Source: Anaerolineales bacterium
Lineage (GTDB): Bacteria > Chloroflexota > Anaerolineae > Anaerolineales > UBA11858
Direction of reading: 5' to 3'
Assembly (NCBI GenBank): GCA_024763275.1
Contig: JANTFT010000029.1
Coordinates: forward strand, 1-32,780
Length of the DNA stretch: 32,780 nucleotides
Shown one piece after another: positions 1 through 10,824 of the stretch. The notes under the pieces are model-generated. The model did not search any database, had not been told where the DNA came from, and saw nothing but the letters and a program-made list of their open reading frames with translations. Each line of letters begins with the position of its first letter. Position 1 is the stretch's first letter. The position numbers and the translations under genes were made by a program.

Positions 1-877
1 CTTTGTGCAGGAATTTAGCGGTTTCAGCGGCGGCCTCCCCACCCGAGCCGATGATCACGATCACTCGCTCGGCGTCCTTGGCACCTTCAAAATCGAACAG
101 GTTATATTCCCGCCCGGTGAGTTTCTTGAACTCGTCCATGACGTCCTGGACGATCTCAGGAGCTTTCTCGTAATAAGGGTTTACGGTTTCCCGGGCCTGG
201 AAGAAAACGTCCGGGTTCTGGGCGGTACCACGCAGCACCGGCTTGTCAGGATTCAACGCCCTGGCGCGGTGAGCCAGCACCGCCTCTTCCGGGATCATCT
301 CTGACAGGACCTCATCGGAGAGCATCTCGACCTTATTGATCTCATGGGAAACCCGGAAACCTTCAAAGAAGTGCAGGAAAGGGATGCGGGATTTCAGGCT
401 GGCAGCTTGCGAGATGACGGCGAAGTCATGGGCTTCCTGCACGGAGCCGGAACCCAGCATGCCAAAGCCGGTCGACCGGGTTGCCATCACATCAGTGTGG
501 TCGCCGAAGATCGACAGCGCTTGAGCTGCAATCGATCGAGCGGCAATGTGGAAGACCGTGGGTGTTAATTCACCTGCGATTTTGTACATATTGGGGATCA
601 TCAGCAGCAAACCCTGGGAAGCGGTAAAGGTCGTTGTCAGGGCGCCAGCCTGCAGGGCCCCGTGTACCGCGCCAGCCGCGCCGCCTTCCGCCTGCATTTC
701 CATCACGTGGGGAATGGTTCCCCAGATGTTGGTTTTTCCCTGGGCTGACCAGGCGTCAGCGTGTTCCCCCATGGGGGAGGAAGGAGTGATCGGGTAGATT
801 GCAATCACTTCATTGATCTTGTGGGCAACTGCAGCGACCGCTTCGTTGCCATCAATCATACGAATGTTTTTTGACAT
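1..877 (-). CDS. nifJ: Pyruvate:ferredoxin (flavodoxin) oxidoreductase, N-terminal part (gene runs off the left edge)
   Basis: Reverse-strand translation from ATG at 877: MSKNIRMIDGNEAVAAVAHKINEVIAIYPITPSSPMGEHADAWSAQGKTNIWGTIPHVMEMQAEGGAAGAVHGAL...; characteristic PFOR domain I (YPITPSSPMGE). Not in the ORF track because it is open at the edge. Confidence 0.93.
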   Translation of the reverse strand, partial: MSKNIRMIDGNEAVAAVAHKINEVIAIYPITPSSPMGEHADAWSAQGKTNIWGTIPHVMEMQAEGGAAGAVHGALQAGALTTTFTASQGLLLMIPNMYKIAGELTPTVFHIAARSIAAQALSIFGDHTDVMATRSTGFGMLGSGSVQEAHDFAVISQAASLKSRIPFLHFFEGFRVSHEINKVEMLSDEVLSEMIPEEAVLAHRARALNPDKPVLRGTAQNPDVFFQARETVNPYYEKAPEIVQDVMDEFKKLTGREYNLFDFEGAKDAERVIVIIGSGGEAAAETAKFLHK

Positions 878-947
878 GACATTAACTCCCTAAAAGTAGG
901 ATAGTATACGTGTAAATACAGGGTTCCTGTAGCGAACCCAATTCAAC

Positions 948-977
948 ATTATAATCGATTTCACGCTTGATTGTGAA
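948..977 (-). promoter_or_regulatory. Possible sigma70-type promoter for nifJ (TTCACA-N18-TATAAT)
   Basis: Minus strand reads ttcaca atcaagcgtgaaatcgat tataat, about 70 bp upstream of the nifJ start. Confidence 0.45.
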
Positions 978-988
978 TGTTATCTCTA

Positions 989-2161
989 TCAGGTATTTAG
1001 CCCGCGGGATATGACATTCTCCCCGTATTTCTCTCGCAGCTCCCGCAGTGTTTCCTGAAGTTTGATGTCCTTCTGGGCCCCTGGGTCCCACAACCCTAAC
1101 TGGTGAGCGTTGGTGTCTAGATTGTGTACGCCCACACCTATCAGACGCACCCTGCGTCCTTCTTCCCAGACCTGATCCAGCAGTTCAGCGGCAGCCTCCT
1201 GGATCACCGCAAACTCATTCGTGCTGTTTGAGAGGGTGGTCTGACGGGTAAGGGTGGTGAAATCCGACCAGCGGAGTTTGATCTGGATGGTCTTACCGCG
1301 CAGGTTCTTTTTTCGCAGGCGCCCGGATACCTGCCGGGAAAGCCTGATGATGTGCTCCAGCAGCTCGCTTTTCCGACCCAGGTCTTCCGGAAAGGTCCTT
1401 TCATTGCTGACTGATTTGACACCACGCTCAGTTGACAGGGGGCTGTTATCAATCCCCTTTGAACGGCGGGCAAGATCATAGCCGTGTTTTCCGAATTTCC
1501 TGGCCAGCTCTATATCAGGATAAGCCGCCAGATCGCCAATGGTTTGAATGCCCAGGATCTCCAGGCGGGCTTTGGTTTTTGGTCCGACTCCCCAGAGCAT
1601 GTCCACTGGCAGGGGGGCTAAGAAAGCCCGCTCTTCTCCCTCGGGAACGATGGTGATGGCGTTGGGTGGACCTTCCCCGCCGGCAGCCATCTTTCCCACG
1701 TCAGTGGCGATTTTAGCCACCAGTTTGTTGCTGGCTATTCCAATGGAATTTGGCAGGTCCAGTTCCTCCCGTATCGTCCGCTGCAGCTGGCTCCCGACTT
1801 CCTTTGGGGACCTGCCCAACTCGCTGATATCCAGAAAGGCTTCATCGATCGAGATCTGCTCGATCCGGTCTGTAAAACTCCTCAGTCTGTCCATCACCAG
1901 GTGGGAGTAATGACCATAATCGCGGTGATTCCGGGAAACCAGGATCAAATTAGGGCAGAGCTGGAGAGCCTTGGCTGCCGGCATGGCGGACCTCACGCCC
2001 ATTTTCCGGGCTGGATAGGAGCAGGATGTGACCACTCCCCGCCCGCTGGGCGAACCTCCAACCGCAAAGGCCTTCCCGCGCAAACCGGGATCCTTGATCT
2101 CTTCCACCGCGCAGAAGAAAGCATCCAGATCCAGATGAAGGATGACCCGGGAAGGTGCCAT
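989..2161 (-). CDS. dinB: DNA polymerase IV (Y-family)
   Basis: 390 aa; MAPSRVILHLDLDAFFCAVEE, SIDEAFLDISE, GVGPKTKARLEILGIQTIGDLA motifs. Confidence 0.95.
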   Translation of the reverse strand: MAPSRVILHLDLDAFFCAVEEIKDPGLRGKAFAVGGSPSGRGVVTSCSYPARKMGVRSAMPAAKALQLCPNLILVSRNHRDYGHYSHLVMDRLRSFTDRIEQISIDEAFLDISELGRSPKEVGSQLQRTIREELDLPNSIGIASNKLVAKIATDVGKMAAGGEGPPNAITIVPEGEERAFLAPLPVDMLWGVGPKTKARLEILGIQTIGDLAAYPDIELARKFGKHGYDLARRSKGIDNSPLSTERGVKSVSNERTFPEDLGRKSELLEHIIRLSRQVSGRLRKKNLRGKTIQIKLRWSDFTTLTRQTTLSNSTNEFAVIQEAAAELLDQVWEEGRRVRLIGVGVHNLDTNAHQLGLWDPGAQKDIKLQETLRELREKYGENVISRGLNT

Positions 2162-2170
2162 GAAGTACCT

Positions 2171-2917
2171 CTAGTTCTCCTCGGTAGAATAAGGCTGGCG
2201 CAGGTGGACCGGGGCGGTTTTTTCCCGCACCTGGAGGTTGATGATCTCCACGAAAACCGAGAAACCCATGGCGAAGTAGATATATCCTTTGGGGATGTGC
2301 ACCCCCAGGCCGTCTGCCACCAGCGAGAATCCGATCAGCAGCAGAAAACTCAGGGCCAGGATTTTAATGGTCGGTCGATCATTGACGAATTCGCTGATCG
2401 GATTGGAGGCGAACAGCATGATGCCTACGGCGATCACCACAGCAGCCACCATGATCACCAGGTCATTGGCCATACCCACGGCTGTGATCACAGAGTCCAG
2501 TGAGAAGACTATATCCAGGATCATGATCTGGAAGACCACACCGACCAATGAGGCGGGAACCTTCTGGGAAGCGTGTCCCTCTTCACCTTCCAGGCGCTCG
2601 TGAATTTCGAAAGTGCTCTTACCCAATAAGAACAGACCGCCGACAATCAGGATAATGTCCCGCCCGGAGATGTCGTAAGAGAGAACCGAGAACAGCGGTG
2701 CGGTCAGATGGATCAACCAGGCTATTGATAAAAGCAGCAGGATCCTGGTGAACATCGCCATCATCAACCCGAGCTGCCGTCCGGTCTTTTGCTGTTCTTT
2801 TGGCAGCTTCCCTGCCAGGATGGAGATAAAGATGATGTTATCGATGCCCAGCACGATTTCCAGCGCTGTCAGGGTCAGCAGGGCTATCCAGCTTTCAGGT
2901 GAGGTAATCCAATCCAT
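2171..2917 (-). CDS. TerC family integral membrane protein
   Basis: 248 aa; ALEIVLGIDNIIFISILAGKLP and DIVFSLDSVITAVGMA, hydrophobic segments; TerC signature. Confidence 0.92.
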   Translation of the reverse strand: MDWITSPESWIALLTLTALEIVLGIDNIIFISILAGKLPKEQQKTGRQLGLMMAMFTRILLLLSIAWLIHLTAPLFSVLSYDISGRDIILIVGGLFLLGKSTFEIHERLEGEEGHASQKVPASLVGVVFQIMILDIVFSLDSVITAVGMANDLVIMVAAVVIAVGIMLFASNPISEFVNDRPTIKILALSFLLLIGFSLVADGLGVHIPKGYIYFAMGFSVFVEIINLQVREKTAPVHLRQPYSTEEN

Positions 2918-2991
2918 GTCATGAATCCTTTTCTGCTAATTTTTCTGATTTCGTTTTGTAGCAATGTTTACGAAAATCCCGCAATTTTGTT

Positions 2992-5913
2992 TTACATCAG
3001 CGCATCCGCGAAGATCTCCAGGGGATGGCTTGCTTTCCTGGTGGTCGTATGGTCAATTTGCTCCCGGCAGGAGGTGCCGGAGGCGCAGATGATGGTTTCC
3101 TGGTCGGCTTCCCTGATGCGGGGAGCCAATCCCAGTTCGGCGATATCCAGGGAGAGCTGGTAGTGTTCTTTTTCATAGCCGAAAGCCCCTGCCATGCCGC
3201 AGCAGCCGGCTTCGATCTGCTCCACCGTGCTTTCCGGAATGCGTCTGAGGAGCTCAAGAGTGTCCTGAGTCCCGAAGTGGGCTTTCTGCTGGCAGTGGCC
3301 GTGATAGAGAATTTTCCTGGGGATACCGTCAAATTCAAAGAGGATCCTCCCCGAATCCATCTCCCGCAGCAAAAAGCTCTCCGCCAGCATAGCAGCCCGG
3401 GATACCTGGCGGGCACGCTCCCCTGGTACCAGATCGGGATATTCCTTCTTTAACATCACCATCACACTGGGCTCACAGCCGATAATGGGGATCCCTTTGG
3501 CGGCATAGGGAGCCAGCAACTCCAGATTCTTCTGTGCCAGGCCGCGGGCTTTTTTGAGGACGCCTTTGGAATAGGCGGGACGTCCGGAATCGACCTTGCC
3601 CTTGAGAACGGTCAGTTCCAGCCCGGCTTTGTTGAATATCTTGACCAGCGCCTGGCCGATGTGGGGGTAGTTGTATTCCAGGTAGGTGTCGTAGAAGAAC
3701 ACCGCCCCCTGCTGAGCTGGCTTCTGCCCGCTGCTTCTGTTCCTGGTATACCAGCTCGTAAATGTCTGCCTGGCGAAGGTGGGCAGCCGGCGCTGGGGGT
3801 GAATGCCCAGCAAGGAAACCGCTTTCCCGACAGGGGAGGAAAGTAGCGGATTGACCAGGAACGCGAATGGCTGCGCCAGCCGGCTGATCCCGGCGATGTT
3901 GGCAAAGAAGAGGTTTCTGATGGGAATGCCGCGGACCTGATAATACTGATAAAGGAATTCGGCCTTGAGCTTGCTCATGTCCACAGCAGAAGGGCATTCC
4001 ACTGAACAGGCCTGGCAGGAAAGGCATAGATCCAGAACCTCATAAAGTTCTTTGGAGGACAATCCTTCTGGTCCCAGTTTGCCTGAAATTGCCGCTCGCA
4101 GCAGGTTGGCCCGACCGCGGGTGCTGTTCCTTTCTTCTCTGGTGGCCTGGAAAGAGGGACACATCACCCCATCTTCCAGCTGGCGGCAAACCCCGGCCCC
4201 GTTGCACATTTCCACTGCCCTGTCAAATCCCAGGTCAGACTCAAAGCTCAGCAGGGTTTCCGCTGGTGTGAAAACCGCCCGGTAATGGGGGCCGTATCGC
4301 AGGAGATCGACCTGATCCATGGGCGGAGGATCGATGATCTTTCCTGGATTGAACAGATAATCTGGATCGAAGATTTCTTTGACTTCCCGGAATGCCGCAG
4401 TCAGGTCCGGGCCGAACAGCTGGCGGGAGAATTCGCCCCGGGCGATCCCTTCTCCATGCTCGCCGCTGATCGTGCCGCCGAACTGCAGCACCAGTGCCAG
4501 CGACTTTTCAGCCAGCTTCCGCATCTGCCGCAGGCCCTCAGAACTTTTAAGGTTTATCTGAGGACGGATGTGCAAACAGCCAGCACTGGCATGAGCGTAA
4601 AAAGCTATTTCACCCACCCCGATTTCCCGGGCGTATTCCCGCAGTTCCAGGGCATAAGCGGCCAGCTTTTCCACTGGCACGGCGGCATCCTCAATGAAGG
4701 TTGTCGGCTTGGCGTCCCCGCGTTTGCTTTGCAGGATACCCAGCCCGACCTTGCGAGCTTTCCAGATCCTTTCTTGATCTTCTGTTTTCAGCAGGGGAGT
4801 GGTGGGCCCAAAGGCGGACAGTGCCCGGCCCTTTTCTCTCAGCGGCTGGAAATCTTTCCCCTGGTATTCCACTGCCAGGATGGCCTCAGGATCCCCCTCG
4901 ATGGCATCCAGCAGCGGTTTGTAGGCAGGATTGGCGCGTGCCAGATGGATCAACATGCTGTCAATCAGTTCCACTGCGCTGGGCCTGGTTTCCAGGATTT
5001 CCGGGACGGATTCCAGGGCCGCTCCCAGTTCCTGAAAGTGGATCAGGTAGAGAGTTTTATAAGCGGGGACCGCGACCAGGTTGAGCCGGGCAGCAGTGAT
5101 CATCCCCAGGGTTCCCTCGGCTCCCGCTAAAAGGACAGCAGGGTTGAGGCCTTCCTGGCGGGCGAGGACTTGCAGGTTGTATCCGGCCACGTTGCGGAAG
5201 GTTTTAGGGTAATTGCTGGCAATCCTATCCGCGTAGCGGGTGAGAATTCCAGGGATCTCCCGGTAGATTCTGCCCTCAAGGTTTCCTTTACCTTGGACGG
5301 ATTCCAGTTCGCCACCCCTGAAGTTCTTGAAGCGGACAATCGCAGCGTCGGACAGCACAGTTTCAGCTGCGAGCAGGTGGTCATGGGCCATCCCGTAAAG
5401 TATCGAATGGGCTCCGGTCGCGTTATTTCCCAGGACCCCTCCAATGGTAGCGCGGTCGGCGCTGGCGGGGTCAGGCCCGAAGGCCAGCCGATGGGCTTTC
5501 AGCTGGCGGTTGAGCGAGCCCAGCACCACGCCCGGCTGCACTTCCACTGTGTGGGCCTGGGGGTCGATCTCCAGGATCCGGTCCATGTACCGGGAAAAAT
5601 CCAGGATCAGGGCCTTACCAATGGCCTGGCCGGCCAGGCTGCTTCCTCCTCCCCGGGGCAGGACCGGAAGGCCGTGTGCCCTGGCAATTTCCACCGCGGC
5701 TGAAACCTGGCTGGCGTCTCTGGGCCAGATCACACCCGCGGGCATGATCTGGTAGATGCTGGCATCTGTGCTGTACAGCAGGCGGGTGATCCTGTCAGAC
5801 GCAAAATCAAGTCCCGCCCGGGTGAGTTCGTGTTTGAGGTCCGGCGATAGATCCCCGGAAGTGCTGGTTTCTGGCATGAGGGTAGTATACCAAAGAACGC
5901 CCCCGGACCTCAC
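2992..5913 (-). CDS. FAD-linked oxidase fused to a 4Fe-4S/CCG-domain oxidoreductase (GlcD/D-lactate dehydrogenase-like)
   Basis: 973 aa; FAD_binding_4 ([17 protein letters not shown]), FAD-oxidase C region ([14 protein letters not shown]), Fe-S motif [16 protein letters not shown]-type C-terminus ([29 protein letters not shown]). Confidence 0.9.
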   Translation of the reverse strand: MRSGGVLWYTTLMPETSTSGDLSPDLKHELTRAGLDFASDRITRLLYSTDASIYQIMPAGVIWPRDASQVSAAVEIARAHGLPVLPRGGGSSLAGQAIGKALILDFSRYMDRILEIDPQAHTVEVQPGVVLGSLNRQLKAHRLAFGPDPASADRATIGGVLGNNATGAHSILYGMAHDHLLAAETVLSDAAIVRFKNFRGGELESVQGKGNLEGRIYREIPGILTRYADRIASNYPKTFRNVAGYNLQVLARQEGLNPAVLLAGAEGTLGMITAARLNLVAVPAYKTLYLIHFQELGAALESVPEILETRPSAVELIDSMLIHLARANPAYKPLLDAIEGDPEAILAVEYQGKDFQPLREKGRALSAFGPTTPLLKTEDQERIWKARKVGLGILQSKRGDAKPTTFIEDAAVPVEKLAAYALELREYAREIGVGEIAFYAHASAGCLHIRPQINLKSSEGLRQMRKLAEKSLALVLQFGGTISGEHGEGIARGEFSRQLFGPDLTAAFREVKEIFDPDYLFNPGKIIDPPPMDQVDLLRYGPHYRAVFTPAETLLSFESDLGFDRAVEMCNGAGVCRQLEDGVMCPSFQATREERNSTRGRANLLRAAISGKLGPEGLSSKELYEVLDLCLSCQACSVECPSAVDMSKLKAEFLYQYYQVRGIPIRNLFFANIAGISRLAQPFAFLVNPLLSSPVGKAVSLLGIHPQRRLPTFARQTFTSWYTRNRSSGQKPAQQGAVFFYDTYLEYNYPHIGQALVKIFNKAGLELTVLKGKVDSGRPAYSKGVLKKARGLAQKNLELLAPYAAKGIPIIGCEPSVMVMLKKEYPDLVPGERARQVSRAAMLAESFLLREMDSGRILFEFDGIPRKILYHGHCQQKAHFGTQDTLELLRRIPESTVEQIEAGCCGMAGAFGYEKEHYQLSLDIAELGLAPRIREADQETIICASGTSCREQIDHTTTRKASHPLEIFADALM

Positions 5914-5959
5914 AGCCCATCCTTTCTTTAACCCCGGGAAAAGGCCTGCCAGAAAACAG

Positions 5960-5968
5960 TGCTATAAT
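5960..5968 (+). promoter_or_regulatory. Extended -10 promoter element (TGcTATAAT)
   Basis: agTGcTATAATtttttt about 31 bp upstream of the ATG at 6000; no convincing -35. Confidence 0.45.
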
Positions 5969-5999
5969 TTTTTTTGTAGAAGCCGACCAAGGAGTGTGC

Positions 6000-7679
6000 A
6001 TGTCCGATCAGCAGGAATGGGAAGAATTCCGCCAGGAGATGGAACGCTGGGAAAGGGAGACTCTTCAGCCCAGCCTTGATAGATTTCCCGAACGGCGGAC
6101 CCAGTTCATCACCACTTCATCGGAACCGGTCAATCGGCTGTATACCCCCGCTGATCTGCAAGGAAAGGACTATTTAAAGGAGATCGGATTTCCCGGTCAG
6201 TATCCCTTTACCCGGGGTGTTCATCCCACAATGTACCGCTCCCGCCAATGGACCATGCGCATGTTCGCGGGATTCGGAACCGCTGAGGAGACCAACCAGC
6301 GCTTTAAATATCTGCTGGGTCAGGGCCAGACCGGGCTTTCGATCGCATTCGATATGCCCACATTAATGGGCTATGACACCGATGCGCCCGAGGCTGAGGG
6401 AGAGTTTGGCCGCTGTGGGGTGGCGGTATCCTCTCTCAAGGATATGGAAATTCTGCTTGATGGGCTGCCGCTGGACCGGATTTCCACCAGCATGACCATC
6501 AATTCGCCGGCCGCTGTGATCTGGGCCATGTACATTGCCGCGGCGGAAAACCGGGGTATCAGCAGGGATCAGCTGCGGGGGACGATCCAGAATGATATCT
6601 TAAAGGAATATATAGCCCAGAAGGAATATATTTTCCCGCCCGTTCCATCCATGCGCCTGGTAACCGATACCATCGAATTTGGCTCGGCTGAGGTTCCGCT
6701 CTGGAACACCATCAGCATCTCCGGCTATCACATCCGGGAGGCGGGCGCAACCGCGGTCCAGGAATTGGCCTTTACGCTGGCGGACGGCCTGGAGTATGTG
6801 CGCTGGGCCTTGAAGCGAGGGCTGGCGATCGATGATTTCGCCCCCCGCTTGTCATTTTTCTTTAACGCCCACAATGATTTTTTTGAGGAGATCGCCAAGT
6901 ACCGGGCCGCCCGGCGCATCTGGGCCCGGGAGCTCAGGGAGACTTTCCGCGCCGCTAACCCACGCTCCTGGCTGATGCGCTTCCACACCCAGACAGCCGG
7001 CGTTTCACTAACTGCCCAGCAGCCGGAGATCAATATCGTCCGGGTGGCCATTCAGGCGCTGGCTGCCGTGCTGGGGGGCACCCAATCCTTGCACACCAAC
7101 AGCATGGACGAAGCCCTTGCCTTACCGTCCGAACAGGCGGTAACCGTTGCTCTGCGGACCCAGCAGATCATTGCTGAGGAATCCGGGGTGGTGAACAGCG
7201 TCGATCCCCTGGGGGGATCCTATTACCTGGAAGCCCTGACGGATAAAATGGAAACTCAAGCATACGATTATTTTGATAAAATAGAAGCCCTGGGCGGATT
7301 GCTACCAGCCATCAGCAGGGGATTTTTCCAGGGAGAGATATCGGATTCTGCCTACCGCTATCAAAGGGAGATCGACCAGCAGATCCGTAATGTCATCGGC
7401 GTGAACCTGCACAGGGAAGCTAAAGAGCCAGAGATACCACTGCTGAAGATTGATCCGGAAGGTTATCAGAACCAGGTCAGCCGCCTGAGGAAGGTAAGAA
7501 AAGACCGGGATGACGGACGGGTCGGACAAACCCTGGATCGGCTGAGGGTCGCCTGCCAGGGAACGGAGAACACCATGCCCTTCATTCTGGATGCCGTCCA
7601 TGCATATGCCACCCTGGGTGAGATTACGAATGTGATGAAGGAAGTCTTTGGAGTCTATCGGGAAGAAAACTGGATCTAA
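6000..7679 (+). CDS. Methylmalonyl-CoA mutase family protein, large-subunit catalytic domain only
   Basis: ORF track starts at GTG 5994; AAGGAG RBS favours ATG 6000 ([17 protein letters not shown]). Motifs [93 protein letters not shown]. No B12-binding domain. Confidence 0.93.
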   Translation: MSDQQEWEEFRQEMERWERETLQPSLDRFPERRTQFITTSSEPVNRLYTPADLQGKDYLKEIGFPGQYPFTRGVHPTMYRSRQWTMRMFAGFGTAEETNQRFKYLLGQGQTGLSIAFDMPTLMGYDTDAPEAEGEFGRCGVAVSSLKDMEILLDGLPLDRISTSMTINSPAAVIWAMYIAAAENRGISRDQLRGTIQNDILKEYIAQKEYIFPPVPSMRLVTDTIEFGSAEVPLWNTISISGYHIREAGATAVQELAFTLADGLEYVRWALKRGLAIDDFAPRLSFFFNAHNDFFEEIAKYRAARRIWARELRETFRAANPRSWLMRFHTQTAGVSLTAQQPEINIVRVAIQALAAVLGGTQSLHTNSMDEALALPSEQAVTVALRTQQIIAEESGVVNSVDPLGGSYYLEALTDKMETQAYDYFDKIEALGGLLPAISRGFFQGEISDSAYRYQREIDQQIRNVIGVNLHREAKEPEIPLLKIDPEGYQNQVSRLRKVRKDRDDGRVGQTLDRLRVACQGTENTMPFILDAVHAYATLGEITNVMKEVFGVYREENWI

Positions 7680-7690
7680 AGGATGGAGCT

Positions 7691-7915
7691 GTGACCGATC
7701 TGAAATTTAAACCGCTGGAAGACCTGTCCTATGAAGAAGCGCTTCAGGAACTTGAGGGGCTGGTCCACACCCTGGAAACCGGGGAAAACAATTTGGAAAC
7801 CACCCTGCTGTACTTCGAGCGCGGACAGAAGCTGGCGTCCTACTGCATTTCCCTGCTGGACGAAGCGGAACAAAAGGTTGACCAGCTGCTGAAGGGAGAA
7901 GATGACTCTGCGTGA
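7691..7915 (+). CDS. xseB: Exodeoxyribonuclease VII small subunit
   Basis: 74 aa with GTG start; LSYEEALQELEGLVHTLETGENNLETTLLYFERGQKLASYCISLLDEAEQKV is the XseB pattern. Confidence 0.92.
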   Translation: MTDLKFKPLEDLSYEEALQELEGLVHTLETGENNLETTLLYFERGQKLASYCISLLDEAEQKVDQLLKGEDDSA

Positions 7916-8357
7916 ATTTTTACTTTACAACCCTGTCCTGCTGTCAGCCTTAAGTGCCTGGGCGATTGCCCAGACGCTTAAGGTGCTGATGGAGCTCATC
8001 ATCCTGAAAAAGTGGAACTGGGCGCTGCTTTTCAGCGCTGGGGGGATGCCCAGCTCTCACTCCGCCATGGTCAGCGCTACGGCGCTGAGTTCGGGTTTGA
8101 TATTAGGATTTGATTCAGCGGTATTTGCCATCTCCACTGTGCTGGCTATGATCGTGATCTATGACGCGACCGGTGTCCGCCGCGAAGCTGGGCGCCAGGC
8201 GGTATTGATCAATAATATGATCGAAGAGCTCAGCAAGGGAAAGTTCCCCCCCCAGGACAAACTGAAAGAAATGCTTGGCCATACGCCGGGAGAAGCGATT
8301 CTGGGGACTCTGCTTGGGCTGACGATCGGTTTTGTGGTGGGCCAATTCTTGGCTTGA
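7902..8357 (+). CDS. Divergent PAP2 family membrane protein (DUF212/YuiD-like)
   Basis: 151 aa; GGMPSSHSAMVSATALSSG, VIYDATGVRREAGRQAVLIN, GHTPGEAILGTLLGLTIG. Start overlaps the xseB 3' end. Confidence 0.92.
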   Translation: MTLREFLLYNPVLLSALSAWAIAQTLKVLMELIILKKWNWALLFSAGGMPSSHSAMVSATALSSGLILGFDSAVFAISTVLAMIVIYDATGVRREAGRQAVLINNMIEELSKGKFPPQDKLKEMLGHTPGEAILGTLLGLTIGFVVGQFLA

Positions 8358-8374
8358 CCCTTTTCTGGGCAGGA

Positions 8375-8908
8375 TCAGCCCCGTCCCCCATTTTCCAGGA
8401 TAACGCGTTCAGGTCCCAGAGGATCGATTTCCCAGGGATAGAGAATATAGGCATCGGTGATGGCACCGTAAAAATCTGGCTGGTATTTCAGCAGATTCCT
8501 GTAGGGATTGAAATGCAGAACGCAAGTAGCTGGAAAGCCTCCGGAAGTTTCAACCTGTTTGTTTACCGCCCAGGTCGATCGGCCTGATCCCCAGGCGTTG
8601 TTGACGACCAGGACCCTCTTCCCTTCCAGATGCTCGGGCTCAGGAAACAGGGTAAATGTAGGCCAGGAAAAGAGTTTGGCTCTTTCCAGGTCCGCCTCAG
8701 GTGGGAATACCACCTTGGCGACGTAGAGATCGTCGATGCCGGTGGCCGCAGCCAGGATTCCGGCCGGGATGATCCCGGAGGGGGTGATCATGATGATGGA
8801 ATCAAATTCGGTCTCAAATTGGGAGGGAATCAGCGAAACCACTTTGTAAACTTCCCGCCAGGATATGAACTCTTTCCGGGGTTGAACCATATAGGCCTGC
8901 TCCTGCAT
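8375..8908 (-). CDS. Phosphoribosyltransferase-like protein
   Basis: 177 aa; PRTase-like pattern with a modified PRPP loop VLVVNNAWGSGRSTWA; start may be the internal Met at about 8890. Confidence 0.65.
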   Translation of the reverse strand: MQEQAYMVQPRKEFISWREVYKVVSLIPSQFETEFDSIIMITPSGIIPAGILAAATGIDDLYVAKVVFPPEADLERAKLFSWPTFTLFPEPEHLEGKRVLVVNNAWGSGRSTWAVNKQVETSGGFPATCVLHFNPYRNLLKYQPDFYGAITDAYILYPWEIDPLGPERVILENGGRG

Positions 8909-8979
8909 CTATTCCTAAAACATTATAGCAAGGATCAAACTGCCGGGTGCAGTGATTTTCCTCTGATTCACCGGCTGGC

Positions 8980-9249
8980 TTATCGGGGCAGTTCCCCTTT
9001 CCCGGGGGGTTTCCGGTCTGCTGGCGCAAGGTCATTGTGATCCGGAATCTCACTGGCAGCTTTTTCCAGGATATAAAAACCCCGCTCAAGCAAGGCCCTG
9101 ATGGCCAGCTGGTCGGGGATTTCCCGGGCAAGCTGTTTTGCCAGGGAGGCCCGGATACCGCTGGCTTGGTGAGCCCAGGGGGAATCGGCGGAAATCCTTT
9201 CCAGCCGGCTTAAGATGAGCTCCGCTTGATGTAGGGGCTGTTTGTTCAT
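8980..9249 (-). CDS. Hypothetical protein
   Basis: 89 aa ORF in a plausible intergenic slot; no recognised domain. Confidence 0.45.
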   Translation of the reverse strand: MNKQPLHQAELILSRLERISADSPWAHQASGIRASLAKQLAREIPDQLAIRALLERGFYILEKAASEIPDHNDLAPADRKPPGKGELPR

Positions 9250-9326
9250 ATGAATCTATTTTACCCAGCCAGCCGGGAATTGTGGCACAATAATAGGGAG
9301 ACAATCAGGTACATGAAGGAGGAGAC

Positions 9327-10094
9327 ATGGGTTACGGACTTACTTGTTTTGGCATTATATTTGTTCTGGCATTCCTGGTGGTGATCCGGGGACTCCGCTT
9401 GTTGTATGAATACGAGCGTGGAGTTGTCTTTACCCTGGGTAAATATTCGGGAACCCGAAAGCCCGGCTTGACTATCGTCATCCCGATCTTTCAGTCCATG
9501 CGAAAGGTGGACATGCGCATCAAGACAGCCGATATACCCCGGCAGGAGGTGATGACCAGGGATAATATCCCCATGCTGGTGAACGCAGTGGTCTATTTTA
9601 AGGTTGTCCATCCGGAGGATGCCATCATCAAGATCGAAGATTACGCCTTCGCCATCCGCCAATATACCCAGGCCGCCCTGCGGGATGTGATCGGCAACAG
9701 CGAGATGGACTTTGTGCTCACTGAAAGGGAATCCATTGCCCAGGATATCAAGGAAATCGTTGACGCGGAAACCGACGGCTGGGGAATCGACGTGGAATCC
9801 ATCAAGATCCAGGAAGTGGAGCTGCCGGCGGAAATGAAGAGGGCTATGGCCCAACAGGCTGAAGCCGAGCGGGAACGGCGGGCGGTGGTGATCAACTCCA
9901 TGGGTGAGCTGGAAGCCTCTGTGAATTTGCAGAAGGCAGCCAAAGCCCTGTCTCAATCTCCCGGGGCAATGCACCTGCGAACCCTGCAGACCATCCGCGC
10001 CATCGCTGCGGATCCCTCCGAAAAGATCGTGCTCTTTGTCCCTTCCAATCATGAGGGGATTGTCAAGACCTTCCTGGATTCAGACAAGGGATAA
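9327..10094 (+). CDS. SPFH/band 7 domain protein (slipin/stomatin-like)
   Basis: 255 aa; RLLYEYERGVVFTLGKYSGTRKPGLTIVIPIFQSMRKVDMRIKTADIPRQEVMTRDNI..., AMAQQAEAERERRAVVINSMGE; RBS aaggagga. Confidence 0.95.
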   Translation: MGYGLTCFGIIFVLAFLVVIRGLRLLYEYERGVVFTLGKYSGTRKPGLTIVIPIFQSMRKVDMRIKTADIPRQEVMTRDNIPMLVNAVVYFKVVHPEDAIIKIEDYAFAIRQYTQAALRDVIGNSEMDFVLTERESIAQDIKEIVDAETDGWGIDVESIKIQEVELPAEMKRAMAQQAEAERERRAVVINSMGELEASVNLQKAAKALSQSPGAMHLRTLQTIRAIAADPSEKIVLFVPSNHEGIVKTFLDSDKG

Positions 10095-10775
10095 ATGCCT
10101 ATGGCTGGAATGCTGGATGACAAAACCCGCTATCTGCAAATCGCTTTTAACTATGATGCCAGGATGGTCAGGCAGATTCTGCCAACCATTAGCTCCAGCA
10201 GACGGATCCTGATTGAGGCCGGGACCCCATACTTGAAGCGAGAGGGCGTGAATGGGATTCGCCTGATCCGACGCTACTGGCGGGGCCAGGTGGTCGCGGA
10301 CATCAAAACGGTAGACGGCGCGCTGGGGGAGGTTGACATGGTCCACGCAGCCGGAGCCACGGCTGCCACAGTGCTCGGCAACTCGCCCACCGAAACCCTG
10401 GATCTGTTCATCGATCGCTGCTCCCGGCTGGGCATGATCTCCATGATCGATATGCTGGGGGTAGATGATCCACTGAAGGTGATGATGCGCCTGACAACTC
10501 CTCCTGACGTGATGGTACTGCACAAAGGCCGGGATGAAGAGAACACCCGCGGAAAGCTGATCCAGTACCGGCATGTCAACCGGGTACGCAGCAAATTCGA
10601 TGTCTTGATCTCGGCTGCCGGTGGGGTGGGGATCAAAGAAGCCCGCAGCGCGATTTTTAATGGGGCCAACATCGTGGTGGCAAACCTGGTTAGTCCCAGC
10701 GATCCCTGGAAGGGCATCTCTACTGATACCGACGTGGCAGCTATGGCGAAGGAGTTCCTGAGCACAATTGAGTGA
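10095..10775 (+). CDS. 3-hexulose-6-phosphate synthase / OMP decarboxylase superfamily protein
   Basis: 226 aa; RILIEAGTPYLKREGVNGIRLIRRYW, VVADIKTVDGALGEVDMVHAAGATAATVLG (DxKxxD motif), VHPS-like C-terminal AAGGVGIKEARSAIFNGANIVVAN. Confidence 0.75.
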   Translation: MPMAGMLDDKTRYLQIAFNYDARMVRQILPTISSSRRILIEAGTPYLKREGVNGIRLIRRYWRGQVVADIKTVDGALGEVDMVHAAGATAATVLGNSPTETLDLFIDRCSRLGMISMIDMLGVDDPLKVMMRLTTPPDVMVLHKGRDEENTRGKLIQYRHVNRVRSKFDVLISAAGGVGIKEARSAIFNGANIVVANLVSPSDPWKGISTDTDVAAMAKEFLSTIE

Positions 10776-10824
10776 TCCCGGCAGGGGGGGTAACAGCGAA
10801 ACTGTCGGTGTGTTTTACAAGGAG

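Noticed and set aside
1901-2503. 200-aa plus-strand ORF
   Set aside because: Antisense to dinB and terC; His-rich shadow ORF.
4285-5130. 281-aa plus-strand ORF
   Set aside because: Antisense to a well-supported FAD/Fe-S oxidoreductase; sequence looks like a composition-driven shadow.
6000-7679. MCM without B12 domain as a novel truncated enzyme
   Set aside because: Separate small-subunit B12 proteins are a known arrangement; the partner could be outside the window.
9261-10052. 263-aa minus-strand ORF, His/Asp-rich
   Set aside because: Antisense to the clear SPFH gene; no domain pattern.
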